From: DASXHD01 sp038239005
GTDB lineage: Bacteria; Myxococcota_A; Polyangia; Polyangiales; Polyangiaceae
Direction: 5' to 3'
Assembly: GCA_038239005.1 (NCBI GenBank)
Contig: JBBSFE010000026.1
Coordinates: 1-54,298 of the forward strand
Length of the DNA: 54,298 nt
A model generated the notes under the pieces. It saw nothing but the letters and a program-made list of their open reading frames with translations. It made no database searches and was not told the DNA's origin. The first letter of the stretch is position 1. Each line of letters begins with the position of its first letter. The translations under genes were made by a program, and so were the position numbers. Below, piece by piece: positions 9,321 through 18,174 of this stretch.

Positions 9321-10463
9321 TCAGGTGAGCCAGTCGCGATCGCGAAGCTTCTTCGGGAGGTACTCCTCCGTGATGAAGCTCACGCCTTTGGTGATGAAGC
9401 TATCGACCTCCATCTTGAAACCGTTCGCGAGCGTGGCGTCGATCTCGCGTTGCCACTTGGCCTCGGCGAACCATGGATACGCTTTCATCTCTTTGGCGCG
9501 CGAGATGTCGTTGTCGCTGAGCTTGATTTCGACGGCAGGCGGCAGCTTGAACTTCTTGTGATCGAGCGCGCTCATTCCGAGAAAGCGAACGCCAGGAACC
9601 GCGAGACGCATCGACTCGTACGCGAGTGAGATCGAGCCTTGCTTGAGCACGGAGTAAATGTAGAGCCCCCACGGATCGTTATCGACGACGACGAAGACGG
9701 GCAGCTTGAGCTCGTTCGCGAGACGCTGGAGCAAACGGCGTGTGCCGCGTGTGGCCTGACCGCCGCTCGTCATCAAGATGCAGTTGTGGTCTTTCCAGAA
9801 TTTGTCTTCGTTGAAGCGATTGAAGATGGCTTCCTTCTCGACGTAGAGGACGTACTCCGCCTTGTTGCGCAAGAACTTGATCACGCTCGGCTCGCAGATG
9901 CTCGGGATGGACCAGCCGCCAGAGCCGAGACGCGAGAGGTCGATGTCGTCACCGGAGTCGTTGATGGTGAGGTAGCCGACCATCGAGCCTTTGCGCGCCG
10001 CAAAGAGGTGAAGCTCTTCGCGAAGCGCGTCGGATGCGACCTCGAGGTCTTCGATGATCGGATCGCTTTCCTTCTGGTCGTCGAAGGTGTTCTCGGTCGA
10101 GCCTTTGATCGTGTGTTTTTGCAGGTAATACATCTGGCGGATGCTGATCGTTTTACCCGCGTCGATCAGCGTCTTGCAGCCGTTCGCAACGAGCATCGTC
10201 TGCATGAATTTGCGCGCCATCGACGTATTGAAAAACTCGCGTTCTTGAGTCTTGTCGCCGAGCTCGATGATGCGGCGCTTTTCGTTGAACGAGACGTTCG
10301 ATAGCGCGCGCACGCGGATCTCGACCGAGGGGTTCTCCCCTTTTTGAACCTCGCGAAGCACCTCTTGAACGAGCTTCTGAAGCTTGCTGAGTGTTTTCGC
10401 ATCCGTCTCGCGGGTGGTGCCGCGGCCGGTCGTTTGTGAGGTGGATTTTTTCTTGGCTGCCAT
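9321..10463 (-). CDS. top6A: DNA topoisomerase VI subunit A (Spo11-like)
   Basis: Catalytic subunit, 380 aa, of type IIB topoisomerase. An A2B2 tetramer cuts both DNA strands, leaving a 5' phosphotyrosine, and passes a second duplex through. The N-terminal 30 residues are Lys/Thr-rich and flexible. The winged-helix (CAP) domain carries SIRQMYYLQKH, with the catalytic tyrosine at Y112 or Y113. The Toprim domain has the metal ligands E209 (LYVEKE) and D261/D263 (VVDNDPWGLYIY). The fold then continues to an ordinary C-terminus at the usual length, so all catalytic residues are present. The gene begins 10 bp after the stop of subunit B, and the two form an operon in B-then-A order. Spo11 alone is unlikely because the B partner is adjacent. 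Topoisomerase VI is standard in archaea and plants and sporadic in bacteria. Confidence 0.95.
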   Translation of the reverse strand: MAAKKKSTSQTTGRGTTRETDAKTLSKLQKLVQEVLREVQKGENPSVEIRVRALSNVSFNEKRRIIELGDKTQEREFFNTSMARKFMQTMLVANGCKTLIDAGKTISIRQMYYLQKHTIKGSTENTFDDQKESDPIIEDLEVASDALREELHLFAARKGSMVGYLTINDSGDDIDLSRLGSGGWSIPSICEPSVIKFLRNKAEYVLYVEKEAIFNRFNEDKFWKDHNCILMTSGGQATRGTRRLLQRLANELKLPVFVVVDNDPWGLYIYSVLKQGSISLAYESMRLAVPGVRFLGMSALDHKKFKLPPAVEIKLSDNDISRAKEMKAYPWFAEAKWQREIDATLANGFKMEVDSFITKGVSFITEEYLPKKLRDRDWLT

Positions 10464-10473
10464 CGTCTGAGCT

Positions 10474-12213
10474 TCAGTGAAGGAGCGTGAGCTGCTCGCC
10501 GCGTTTCTTCTTCTTCGCGGGAGGAGGTGGCGCTTTCTTCTTGGACGGTTTCGTTTCTGCCGCAGCCGCCGGAGGGGCGCCGCCGCCAGGGCTGCTGTCG
10601 TCTTCTTCGGCGACGTTCACGAAGTTCGGGAGTGCTTTGTAGAAGCTCTTCTCGATCTTCTCTTTGTCGCCGCCGAGGATTTCGGCCATCGCGCTCGCGA
10701 CCTCGGGGATGTAGCGCTGGAAGAGCGTAAGGCGGCGCTGCTCGCCGAGCTCGCGATCGCGCGCGCGGAGGTGGGAGCCGAGCTTGCGACCGCACTCTTG
10801 AAGCGCGAGCTTCATCTCGCGCAACAAATCGTCGTAGTGGGCGACGGCTTCTTTGGCTTCGCTCGTGAACGGGACCCACACGCTGGCGAGGTGAACGGCA
10901 ATCGCGAGCGGGCCGACCGGGAGCGAGCCCTTCGGTTGCGGCAGGTTGTACGATTTCCAATTGGTGTCGTAGACCGACTCCGAAATCGCGCACGCCTTCG
11001 GCTGGTATTGGAGCGGAACGCGATTCGCGAAGCGCATGATCTCCGCGGGCTCGTCGCCGGGGAGCTCGCCGCCGTACGCGAGACCGACTTCGACGACGAA
11101 CGGATTGCCGCGATACACCGAAGGGGGGCGCGTCGTCGAAATGTAGAACTCGGCCGCGGGAAAGCGGCGCTTCAAACCTTCGATCAAGAGCTCTTCGCCG
11201 ATGGGCACGACGCTCGTTGCGGGAGGCGCCATCACTTTGACCTGACCGAGCGCGCGATGGAGGCGATCGATGGAGTCGCCGATGACGTCCGTCGCCTTGG
11301 TGCGTGATGGAACTTTCGCGAGCTTGCAGATCTCTTCGGCGATGGCGGGGCTCACGCGCGAAAAATCGCTCGTGAGAACTTGCTTCACGGTTTTGCCGGG
11401 CGAGTCTTGGAGCATCGAGAGGAGCATGCCGAGCTCGACGCCATGCGGGTGCGGTTTGATCTCTTGGGGCTCACGTGGAAGATCGTCCGAAACACGTGGA
11501 TAGAGAAGTGGCTCGCCCTTGGGTGGACGAAACTCGAGACCGAGGTGCGGATTCGCAACGGCCGTTTGCTCGAGGTACTCCTGCACGCCCGTGCGACCGC
11601 CGCGATACGCCGCGACGAGCTCCATCTCGACGCGCGTGCCGTGATCGCGTTCCCACTCGACGGTCTCTTCTTTGACGACGTCGGGTTGATTGCGTTTGGT
11701 GTCGATGCGGATGTCCATCCGAAACGCGGGGCGACCTTTGCCGGTCTTCGATGTGATGATGACCGGCTTGCCCGTGGTGAGCTGCGCGTAGAGGCCCGCG
11801 GCGCTGATGCCGATGCCTTGCTGACCGCGGCTTTGTCGCAAACGGTGAAACTTCGAGCCGTACAAAAGCTTCGCGAAGATTTTCGGGATCTGTGCCTTGA
11901 CGATGCCGGGCCCGTTGTCTTCGATGATCACGCGGAAGCGCGACTCTGTTGGCTTCTTCGTTTCGTCGGCTTGTGCTGGTGCGCCGCTGCCGATCTCGAT
12001 GATCTCGATCATGAGCTCCGGAAGGATGCCCGCCTCCTCGCAAGCGTCGAGTGAGTTGTCGACGGCTTCCTTCACTGTCGTAAGGAGCGCCTTCGCTGGG
12101 TTGTCGAAACCAAGGAGATGGCGGTTCTTCGTGAAGAACTCGGAGACGGATATCTCGCGCTGCTTCGCGCCCATCGCCTCCGCCGATTGCCGACGTTCGG
12201 GTTTTCCCGCCAT
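10474..12213 (-). CDS. top6B: DNA topoisomerase VI subunit B (GHKL ATPase)
   Basis: ATPase subunit, 579 aa, that forms the gate closing around the transported DNA segment. Its Bergerat (GHKL) fold is intact: KEAVDNSLDAC (E49, N53), DNGPGI at 99-104, and SRGQQGIGISAAG with LTTGKP around 128-150. A helix-two-turn-helix segment and the transducer domain follow, including NPFVVEVGLAYGG and the strongly conserved RFANRVPLQY. The last 35 residues are a low-complexity Ala/Pro/Lys tail ending in basic residues, probably DNA-contacting or merely flexible, in place of the C-terminal Ig-like domain of some archaeal proteins. It is first in the operon, with a 71-bp divergent spacer to the MFS gene that contains a short hyphenated palindrome. 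The ATG at 12213 is retained; an internal ATG at residue 14 is possible. Confidence 0.95.
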   Translation of the reverse strand: MAGKPERRQSAEAMGAKQREISVSEFFTKNRHLLGFDNPAKALLTTVKEAVDNSLDACEEAGILPELMIEIIEIGSGAPAQADETKKPTESRFRVIIEDNGPGIVKAQIPKIFAKLLYGSKFHRLRQSRGQQGIGISAAGLYAQLTTGKPVIITSKTGKGRPAFRMDIRIDTKRNQPDVVKEETVEWERDHGTRVEMELVAAYRGGRTGVQEYLEQTAVANPHLGLEFRPPKGEPLLYPRVSDDLPREPQEIKPHPHGVELGMLLSMLQDSPGKTVKQVLTSDFSRVSPAIAEEICKLAKVPSRTKATDVIGDSIDRLHRALGQVKVMAPPATSVVPIGEELLIEGLKRRFPAAEFYISTTRPPSVYRGNPFVVEVGLAYGGELPGDEPAEIMRFANRVPLQYQPKACAISESVYDTNWKSYNLPQPKGSLPVGPLAIAVHLASVWVPFTSEAKEAVAHYDDLLREMKLALQECGRKLGSHLRARDRELGEQRRLTLFQRYIPEVASAMAEILGGDKEKIEKSFYKALPNFVNVAEEDDSSPGGGAPPAAAAETKPSKKKAPPPPAKKKKRGEQLTLLH

Positions 12214-12231
12214 TACCCTAACGCCTAGCTC

Positions 12232-12242
12232 GTTCAGTGAAC
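12232..12242. promoter_or_regulatory. Hyphenated palindrome in the top6B/MFS divergent spacer
   Basis: GTTCA-G-TGAAC is a perfect 11-bp palindrome in the middle of the 71-bp region from which top6BA and the MFS-bamA pair are transcribed in opposite directions. Its position suits an operator or a shared control site, but no regulator gene is adjacent and no convincing -10/-35 pair was identified. Confidence 0.3.
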
Positions 12243-12284
12243 AGATGTCAAGGCGGGGAATTCTGATAGGTTGTCGCGCGGCTC

Positions 12285-13538
12285 ATGATTCGCCGGCCGT
12301 CGTTCATTCTCGCGATCCTCACGGGGCTCAACCTCCTCAACTACATGGACCGCACCGTGCTCGCTGCGGTGTTGCCGAGCGTCCAAAGCAAGGGCGAGCT
12401 CAATCTCACCGACCTCGAGAGCGGCGCTCTCGCGACGGCGTTTCTCGTCGGATATTTTTTGACGAGCCCGCTCTTCGGAGCGATCGCCGATCGCGCACAG
12501 CACCTTCGTACGAAGCTCATGACGATCGGCGTGCTCGTCTGGAGCGTCGCAACGTTTCTCTCGGGGCACGCTCACGGCTTCGTCTCGATGATGCTCGCGC
12601 GTGCGCTCGTCGGCGTGGGTGAGGCGAGCTACGCCTCCGTCGCGCCGACGCTCATCGACGACATGACGCCGCACGCGCGCAAAGGCGAAAAGCTCGCGAT
12701 CTTCTATCTCGCGATCCCGGTGGGCTCCGCGATCGGATACTTGCTCGGCGGGTTTCTCGAGAAGCACTTCGGCTGGCGCGGCGCTTTTTATGCTGCAGGC
12801 GGGCCCGGAGCCATCCTCGCGCTCTCGTGTTTGCTCATCGTCGATCCGGGCGTGAAGCAGCGCGACAAGCCCCCGCCTCTCAGCAAAATGCTCGCACCAC
12901 TTTTCCGCGAGAAGCTCTACGCGCGATCGGTCTTCGGTTACTGCGCGCAGACATTCGCGCTCGGTGGGTTTTCGTATTGGGCGCCGAAGTACATCCACGC
13001 GACCTTTTCGATGCCGCTCGACAAGGCGAACTATCTCTTCGGCATCACGCTCATCGTGGCCGGCGTCATCGGCACGGGCGTGGGCGGCTTTTGGGCCGAT
13101 CGCGCAACGCGCGGGCGCGATCCGCCCGGCGCCGTGCGCGGTTATCTCCGCGTGTGCGGCATCTCGGGGCTCATCGCAGCACCCTTTGCGCTTGGGTGCG
13201 TCCTCTCGACGACGCCCACCATGTTTTTCGGGCTCATCCTGATTTGCGAGTCGTTTCTGTTCCTTTCGGCCTCCCCGATCAACGCGGCGCTGCTGCAATC
13301 GGTCCCGCCGGCGCTCCGCGCGAGCGCGATGGCGATGAGCATTTTCGCAATTCACCTGCTCGGTGACTTGTGGAGCCCGCCACTCGTCGGTGTGATCGCC
13401 GATCACAGCACGATTCAGGCCGGGATGCTGCTATTGCCCTTCGCCATCCTCTTGAGCGGCATCGTCTGGATTCGAAACGGGGAACAAACGCCTGGCGGCC
13501 GAGGTTTGGGCATGCCGGCGAAAGGATCCGAACGTTGA
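12285..13538 (+). CDS. MFS transporter, spinster-like
   Basis: Integral inner-membrane transporter of 417 aa with about 12 hydrophobic helices. It begins with the family's characteristic first helix (LTGLNLLNYMDRTVLAAVLP). The loop between helices 2 and 3 reads FGAIADRAQHLRTKL (motif A-like), and GVGEASYASVAPTLIDD follows in helix 4, both typical of the spinster-type major facilitator group that includes eukaryotic lysolipid and sphingosine-phosphate exporters. The substrate is not known. The stop TGA overlaps the TTG start of bamA (TTGA), so the two are translationally coupled. A lipid-related substrate would fit an envelope-assembly operon, but this is inference. Confidence 0.87.
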   Translation: MIRRPSFILAILTGLNLLNYMDRTVLAAVLPSVQSKGELNLTDLESGALATAFLVGYFLTSPLFGAIADRAQHLRTKLMTIGVLVWSVATFLSGHAHGFVSMMLARALVGVGEASYASVAPTLIDDMTPHARKGEKLAIFYLAIPVGSAIGYLLGGFLEKHFGWRGAFYAAGGPGAILALSCLLIVDPGVKQRDKPPPLSKMLAPLFREKLYARSVFGYCAQTFALGGFSYWAPKYIHATFSMPLDKANYLFGITLIVAGVIGTGVGGFWADRATRGRDPPGAVRGYLRVCGISGLIAAPFALGCVLSTTPTMFFGLILICESFLFLSASPINAALLQSVPPALRASAMAMSIFAIHLLGDLWSPPLVGVIADHSTIQAGMLLLPFAILLSGIVWIRNGEQTPGGRGLGMPAKGSER

Positions 13539-16177
13539 CCGTGGGCCAATTTCGCTTTGTCCCGCTCTCCGCGAGGCTCTTTCGCGTGCTTGGCGTGCTT
13601 GGCCTCCTCGCGGTGCTCCTCGTTTGTAGGGCGGCCTCCGCACAGATCCGAGACGGTGGAGCCGCCGACGCGAGACCCCTGCCAGTCGTGACCGACGCCG
13701 GCACGGCAACAGCCGCGACGGGTGACGCAGGTGACGCAGGCGGGCAGCCCGTGCAGCAAGAGCCCCAGGGCATCGCGCTGCCACAAACCCCGGCGCAAAA
13801 AGCCGAAGGGCAACCGATTGTCGGCATCGAGGTCGAGGACAACAGGCGCCTCTCGTCGGACGAAGTGCTTTCGTACGTACACGAGAAAGTCGGCGAGACC
13901 TTCAAAGTCGAGACGCTCGCCGCCGACGTTCGTTCGGTCTGGAACTCGGGAAACTTCGAGGACGTTCAAGTCGACATGGCCGAAGTGTCGCGCGGCATTC
14001 GCCTGCGCTTCAAAGTCACCGAGCGGCCTTACATCAAGTCGATCGAGTTCGAGGGCAACGAGGAAATCGACACCGACAAGCTCACCGAGACCGTCGAGAT
14101 CAAACCGAACCAGATCTTGAACGCGCCCGCCGTGCGCCGCAGCGTGCAGAAGATCAAAGATGCTTACGGCGAGAAGGGCTACTTCCTCGCCGAGGTCGAT
14201 AAAAGCCTCGATCCGCAAAAGGACAACGAGGTCATCGTCAAATTCAAGATCATCGAGCACAAGGAAGTCACCGTTCGTCGTGTGACGTTCATCGGCAACG
14301 AGCACGTCACCGACAGCGAGCTCCGCGAGATCATCCAAACCGGCAACGGAAGCTTCTTCGATTTCGGCGGCGGCGGCTCCTACAAGCAGGACGTCCTCGA
14401 GCGCGACATCCTCCTCATCACCGCCCTCTATTACGACAAGGGCTACATGACCGTGCAGGTCGGCACGCCACGCGTGATGCTGACGACCGATCGCGAAGGC
14501 ATCGAGGTCACGATCATCATCCACGAGGGGCCGCGTTTCAAGATTCGCCAGCTCAAGATTTCCGAGAAAGACAACGACGGCAAAGAGATCGATCCACTCG
14601 GCGGGCATAAAAGGCTCCGCGAGATGGTGCGCGCGCAGACCAATGATTGGTTCAACCGCGCCGAGGTCGTCAAAGATCTCGAAGCCGTGCGCACGCTCTA
14701 CAAAGACGCGGGCTATTACACGGTCGAGGCCGAGCCCGACACCGAGATCGACGCCGCCAACGCGCAGGTCGACATCATCATCCCAATCCGGCGCGGACCA
14801 CCCGTGCGCATCGAGCGCATCGAGGTCAAAGGCAACACCAAAACGCGCGACCGCGTCATTCGACGCGAGCTAGAGATTCAAGAAGGCCAGCTCTATTCGG
14901 AGACCGGCGTCGAGCTCTCGCGCAAACGCGTGATGGCGCTTGGTTACTTCGAGCGCGTCGACGTCACGAAAGAAGTCGGCTCGTCGCCCGACAAGGTGAA
15001 CGTCTACTTCGAGATCGCCGAGCGCCCCACGGGCACGTTCCAAATCGGCGCGGGCTTCAGCTCGATCGAAAGCTTCATCGCGACCGCGCAGATTCAACAA
15101 GCGAACTTGTTCGGCAACGGGCAATCGCTGGCGCTTCAAGCGCAGGTCAGCGGGCTCCGGCAGATCGTTTCGCTGCGTTTCTTCGAGCCGTACTTCTTCG
15201 ACACCGATTGGTCGTTCAGCGCGGAAGCCTACGACCAGCTCTACATCTACACGGACTTCGCGCGGCGCAGCCTCGGCGGGTCGCTCACGTTCGGCTACGC
15301 GCTCGTGCAGCCGTGGCTTCGCTTGAGCATGACGGGCACCGTCGAGCAGGACACCGTCGACACCTCATCGACGACCTTCTTCGGGCTCCAGCAAGCGAGC
15401 TCGATCAGCTTGTTTCAGCGATTGCCGCTCGCGAATTTGTTCAACGCAGGTTTGACGGTTTCGCTTCGACCGACGCTCGTCGTCGACACCCGCGACAACC
15501 GCCTCTTTCCGACGTCCGGCGTCTATCTCCAAGCATCGACCGAGCTCGCGAGCGCGGCGTTCGGGAGCCAAGTCGAATACTGGCGTCATCGGTTCATCGG
15601 GCGATTTTATTATCCGCTCGGCGGGTCAACGCCCGGGCAACCAGGAAGCGGGTTCGTGCTCAAGCTGAACACCGAGCTCGGTTACATCTCGAGCCCGAGC
15701 CCGTTCGGCGTTCCGATTTATCAGCGCTTCTTCCTCGGCGGCATTCTCGACATCCGCGGGTTCTTGCTCCGCAGCATTGGTCCGCGCTTGCCACTCAATC
15801 AATCGCTCGATCCGAACTCGCCGCCCATTGCGAACGGCGCAAATATCGGCGGTAACCTCGAAGGCTTCATGAACCTCGAGCTCGAGTTCCCGATCTTGGA
15901 CAAGGTCGGCATCCGCGGCGTCGTGTTCTTCGACGCCGGCAACTCGTGGAACACGGAAGACCAATTCTGCCGCACGACCCCCGCGCCGCAGCTCGACCCG
16001 CTCATCCAACCGTGCTTCACGGCCTCGAGCCTGGCTCTCCTTCGCACGAGCGCCGGCGTCGGCATCCGCTGGTTCTCGCCGCTCGGCCCGCTCCGATTCG
16101 AGTGGGGCTTCCCGCTCTACCGCCTCGGCTACGAGCAGCCGTACGACTTCGAATTCACGATCGGCAACTTCTTCTAG
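13535..16177 (+). CDS. bamA: Outer-membrane protein assembly factor BamA (Omp85)
   Basis: Outer-membrane insertase of 880 aa that folds beta-barrel proteins. I chose the TTG at 13535 because it overlaps the MFS stop as TTGA, is preceded by an AGGA-type site at 13523-13526, and begins a clear signal peptide ending ASA-Q around residue 37. A frame extending upstream runs only over the MFS gene. An Ala/Pro/Thr-rich linker of about 50 residues comes next, then five POTRA domains (starting near IVGIEVEDNRRL, PYIKSIEFEGN, VRRVTFIGNEH, FKIRQLKISE and RIERIEVKGN). The 16-strand barrel follows, with the conserved loop-6 motif DIRGF and a terminal aromatic residue (IGNFF). BamA usually sits with rseP, skp or lpxD; here it follows a transporter instead, so a second Omp85 gene elsewhere is possible. 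Confidence 0.93.
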   Translation: MTVGQFRFVPLSARLFRVLGVLGLLAVLLVCRAASAQIRDGGAADARPLPVVTDAGTATAATGDAGDAGGQPVQQEPQGIALPQTPAQKAEGQPIVGIEVEDNRRLSSDEVLSYVHEKVGETFKVETLAADVRSVWNSGNFEDVQVDMAEVSRGIRLRFKVTERPYIKSIEFEGNEEIDTDKLTETVEIKPNQILNAPAVRRSVQKIKDAYGEKGYFLAEVDKSLDPQKDNEVIVKFKIIEHKEVTVRRVTFIGNEHVTDSELREIIQTGNGSFFDFGGGGSYKQDVLERDILLITALYYDKGYMTVQVGTPRVMLTTDREGIEVTIIIHEGPRFKIRQLKISEKDNDGKEIDPLGGHKRLREMVRAQTNDWFNRAEVVKDLEAVRTLYKDAGYYTVEAEPDTEIDAANAQVDIIIPIRRGPPVRIERIEVKGNTKTRDRVIRRELEIQEGQLYSETGVELSRKRVMALGYFERVDVTKEVGSSPDKVNVYFEIAERPTGTFQIGAGFSSIESFIATAQIQQANLFGNGQSLALQAQVSGLRQIVSLRFFEPYFFDTDWSFSAEAYDQLYIYTDFARRSLGGSLTFGYALVQPWLRLSMTGTVEQDTVDTSSTTFFGLQQASSISLFQRLPLANLFNAGLTVSLRPTLVVDTRDNRLFPTSGVYLQASTELASAAFGSQVEYWRHRFIGRFYYPLGGSTPGQPGSGFVLKLNTELGYISSPSPFGVPIYQRFFLGGILDIRGFLLRSIGPRLPLNQSLDPNSPPIANGANIGGNLEGFMNLELEFPILDKVGIRGVVFFDAGNSWNTEDQFCRTTPAPQLDPLIQPCFTASSLALLRTSAGVGIRWFSPLGPLRFEWGFPLYRLGYEQPYDFEFTIGNFF

Positions 16178-16222
16178 AAGCACGAGGCACGGACCCATGA
16201 TCGGTGATGCTACGTTCGTCAC

Positions 16223-17002
16223 ATGCGGTTCGCGGTGCTCGCAGCGATGGGTGCGTGCGCGCTCGTGGGTGCGTGCATCTTCCCATCACTCGATGGGCTG
16301 AGTGGGGACGGCGGCGTGGACGTTGCGGACGTCGTCGCACTGATCGATGCCGCAATCACGGATACAACGACCGACGCCGAGGCTGCGCCGGGCCCGTACT
16401 GTCCCCAAGATGGTGCCATCGTCTGCTCGGATTTCGACAACGCGGGCGACGCCGGATTCGTCGGTGATTGGGACTTCTCGTACGCCCCCGGCACGTCGAC
16501 GCTCCAGCTCTCGACAGCGTTCTCGGTGAGCGCTCCCGACTCGCTTCTTGCTGCAACGACTCCCGCCGACATGAGCGTGGGTCTCTCGAAGAACATCACG
16601 GCGGCGCAAGGCATCACGTTGGCGTTCGATACGTACATCGTCTCGCTCGGCGGAAATCCGAGCATTTGTTCGTTCCGCATCGGCAACGGCGGACTTTCAT
16701 TGCAGCCACACACGACTACGTCGCAAATCCTCGAGTCGACGACGCTCGCCGATGGCGGCACCAACTACTCGGCCTCGAGCAGTACGGTCATCGTGCCGCT
16801 CGCGACGTGGGTGCGCATCACGCTCGACTTCGACCGGCCGACCACGACGGCTGTCGCGACCGTCGACGGCACCATTGCCGCCACCCGAAAAATAACGAAC
16901 CCCACGTGGGCGACCACGACCAACGTCACGATCGGCCTCGGCATCGGTAGCTCCGCGAACGAAACGCTCTATTACGACAACGTCACAATCCGCGTCCGGT
17001 GA
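16223..17002 (+). CDS. Lipoprotein with lectin-like beta fold, unknown function
   Basis: Lipoprotein of 259 aa with a signal peptide whose lipobox is VGAC (Cys18). A short Asp/Val/Thr-rich linker precedes the pair CPQDGAIVCSDFDN. The remainder is Thr/Ser-rich and beta-strand-like, with a conserved arrangement (DFDNAGDAGFVGDWDF early; WVRITLDFDRPT, then a dimeric-looking AVDGT strand, and LYYDNVTIRVR at the end). This resembles concanavalin/LamG-type carbohydrate-binding jelly rolls found in myxobacterial secretomes. The family assignment is tentative. It begins 46 bp after bamA on the same strand and is the first of four consecutive lipoprotein genes. Confidence 0.72.
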   Translation: MRFAVLAAMGACALVGACIFPSLDGLSGDGGVDVADVVALIDAAITDTTTDAEAAPGPYCPQDGAIVCSDFDNAGDAGFVGDWDFSYAPGTSTLQLSTAFSVSAPDSLLAATTPADMSVGLSKNITAAQGITLAFDTYIVSLGGNPSICSFRIGNGGLSLQPHTTTSQILESTTLADGGTNYSASSSTVIVPLATWVRITLDFDRPTTTAVATVDGTIAATRKITNPTWATTTNVTIGLGIGSSANETLYYDNVTIRVR

Positions 17003-17066
17003 GCCCGCAAAACACCCAGACCCGCCAAGGCGCAAGATTTTGGGGGTGCGTTGGCGCCGACGTTCC

Positions 17067-17095
17067 GGTTTGCGTTTGCGTCTGCGTTTTGCGTC
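17067..17095. repeat. Short GTTTGC-type hexamer repeat
   Basis: About five degenerate units of the TTTGCG/TCTGCG hexamer lie just upstream of the next lipoprotein gene. They match the long array at 22161-22256 in unit sequence. Confidence 0.6.
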
Positions 17096-17107
17096 TATGA
17101 TTCCGGG

Positions 17108-17797
17108 ATGCGGTGGCTCGTTGTTGCCATGGTTGTCGGATGCGGTGGGGCTACGACGACGGACGACGGCGGCGTGGACGCGGTTGCTGATGTTCACGCG
17201 AAAGACGCGCTCGTTGTCGACGACGGAGTGGCCGATGTCGTCGACGCGAGCTCGAATGGGTGCGTTCCTGACTTACCTGACGCCTATGTGTCGGCTTGGG
17301 TACCTCCGAGCGCGCACCAATCCGTGTGCACTTCGACACAGCTCACCGACCTCTACGATGACTGCGTGTCACCGACGCACACGTCGGCGATGTGCAATGC
17401 GTTCCAGAGCATACCCGCGAACGTGACTTGCTTCGCGTGTGTCGAGACGCCGCTCGGCTCGAGCACCTACGGGCCCATGATCGAGTGGCACAGCGGCAGC
17501 TCGCTCGAAGCCAACGTCGGCGGTTGCATGGCTCTCGTCGATGGCGACGCGACGTCGACGGGTTGCGGCGCGAAGTACGAAGCGTGGGATGGATGCCGGC
17601 TCGCAGCGTGCTCTTACTGCCCGGGAGGCACATGGGATAGTTGCGCCAACCCGGCCGGAAGCGACCCATCGATCTGCGGCAAGTATGAGTCGGCTGCGCA
17701 GACGTGCCTGAATGACCCGAAGTACGCGCCGTGCAGTCAAACGACATTCGAGTCCTATTTGGTCACGTACGGCACCATGTTCTGCAGCGCGGACTAA
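17108..17797 (+). CDS. Cysteine-rich lipoprotein, unknown function
   Basis: Lipoprotein of 229 aa. The ATG at 17108 gives a short signal MRWLVVAMVVGC with lipid-modified Cys11; an earlier ATG in frame would add 19 residues encoded by the hexamer repeat and spoil the signal. After an Asp/Val-rich linker, the body contains about 15 cysteines, several in pairs (CFACVET, CRLAACSYCPGG). This suggests an extracellular disulfide-bonded domain. Related myxobacterial proteins are annotated only as hypothetical. It is preceded and followed by GCGTTT-type repeats. No weakly conserved enzyme motif was found. Confidence 0.72.
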   Translation: MRWLVVAMVVGCGGATTTDDGGVDAVADVHAKDALVVDDGVADVVDASSNGCVPDLPDAYVSAWVPPSAHQSVCTSTQLTDLYDDCVSPTHTSAMCNAFQSIPANVTCFACVETPLGSSTYGPMIEWHSGSSLEANVGGCMALVDGDATSTGCGAKYEAWDGCRLAACSYCPGGTWDSCANPAGSDPSICGKYESAAQTCLNDPKYAPCSQTTFESYLVTYGTMFCSAD

Positions 17798-17802
17798 CCG
17801 CT

Positions 17803-17835
17803 GGCGTGCGCGTTTGCGTTTGCGTTGGCGCGTGC
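17803..17835. repeat. Short GCGTTT/GCGTTG repeat
   Basis: A run of GCGTGC, GCGTTT and GCGTTG hexamers lies directly after the stop of the Cys-rich lipoprotein. It is the same unit as the arrays at 17067, 22161 and 40608. Confidence 0.6.
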
Positions 17836-17887
17836 GTATCTCGCAGCGCGGCCAGCTACACCCGATGTGCCCTGGTAGGCTCTCCTG

Positions 17888-18098
17888 ATGAGCACCGCGC
17901 GAGCCGCAAAGAAACAGACCGCCTCAAGCGCCCCGGCGCACGCGGTGCATCTTTCTGTTTGCCGGCGAATTCTTCGTGCGTTTCTACTGGGGCGACGGCG
18001 CGCAGTTGATTCACGTTGGAAATGTCTGGCGCGCCAACCTCATCCCGCCGCTTCACCTCGTTGACGACGACGACGATGAGCCACCCGACGTCGCGTAG
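17888..18098 (+). pseudogene. Possible small gene broken by one frameshift
   Basis: The ATG at 17888 starts an Ala/Lys-rich N-terminus (MSTARAAKKQTASSAPAHAV). A different forward frame then reads CIFLFAGEFFVRFYWGDG and continues through LIHVGNVWRANLIPPLHLV and a DDDDDE tail to a TAG at 18096-18098. The second segment has no start codon of its own after the upstream stop at 17889-17891. The simplest reading is a gene of about 70 codons with one frameshift between roughly 17930 and 17948. The antisense frame is about equally open, so this is a weak call. Confidence 0.25.
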
Positions 18099-18174
18099 TC
18101 GTCCTTCGATCTCGTCGGCGCTGAACGCACACAGGTGCATGGCGTGCCGCGCGCTCTACGCGTATCATCATGCG

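Larger units (their letters stand above)
17798..18174. other. Long spacer without a confident gene
   Basis: This 377-bp spacer contains the hexamer repeat at its start and a possible frameshifted small gene described separately. An antisense frame (start near 18140) is also open. Codon-position GC does not decide between them, so I see no secure gene here. No tRNA or recognisable structured RNA was seen. Confidence 0.5.

Noticed and set aside
12234..13406. Long minus-strand frame antisense to the MFS transporter
   Set aside because: Arg/Glu/His-rich shadow without motifs; the plus-strand transporter has clear family features.
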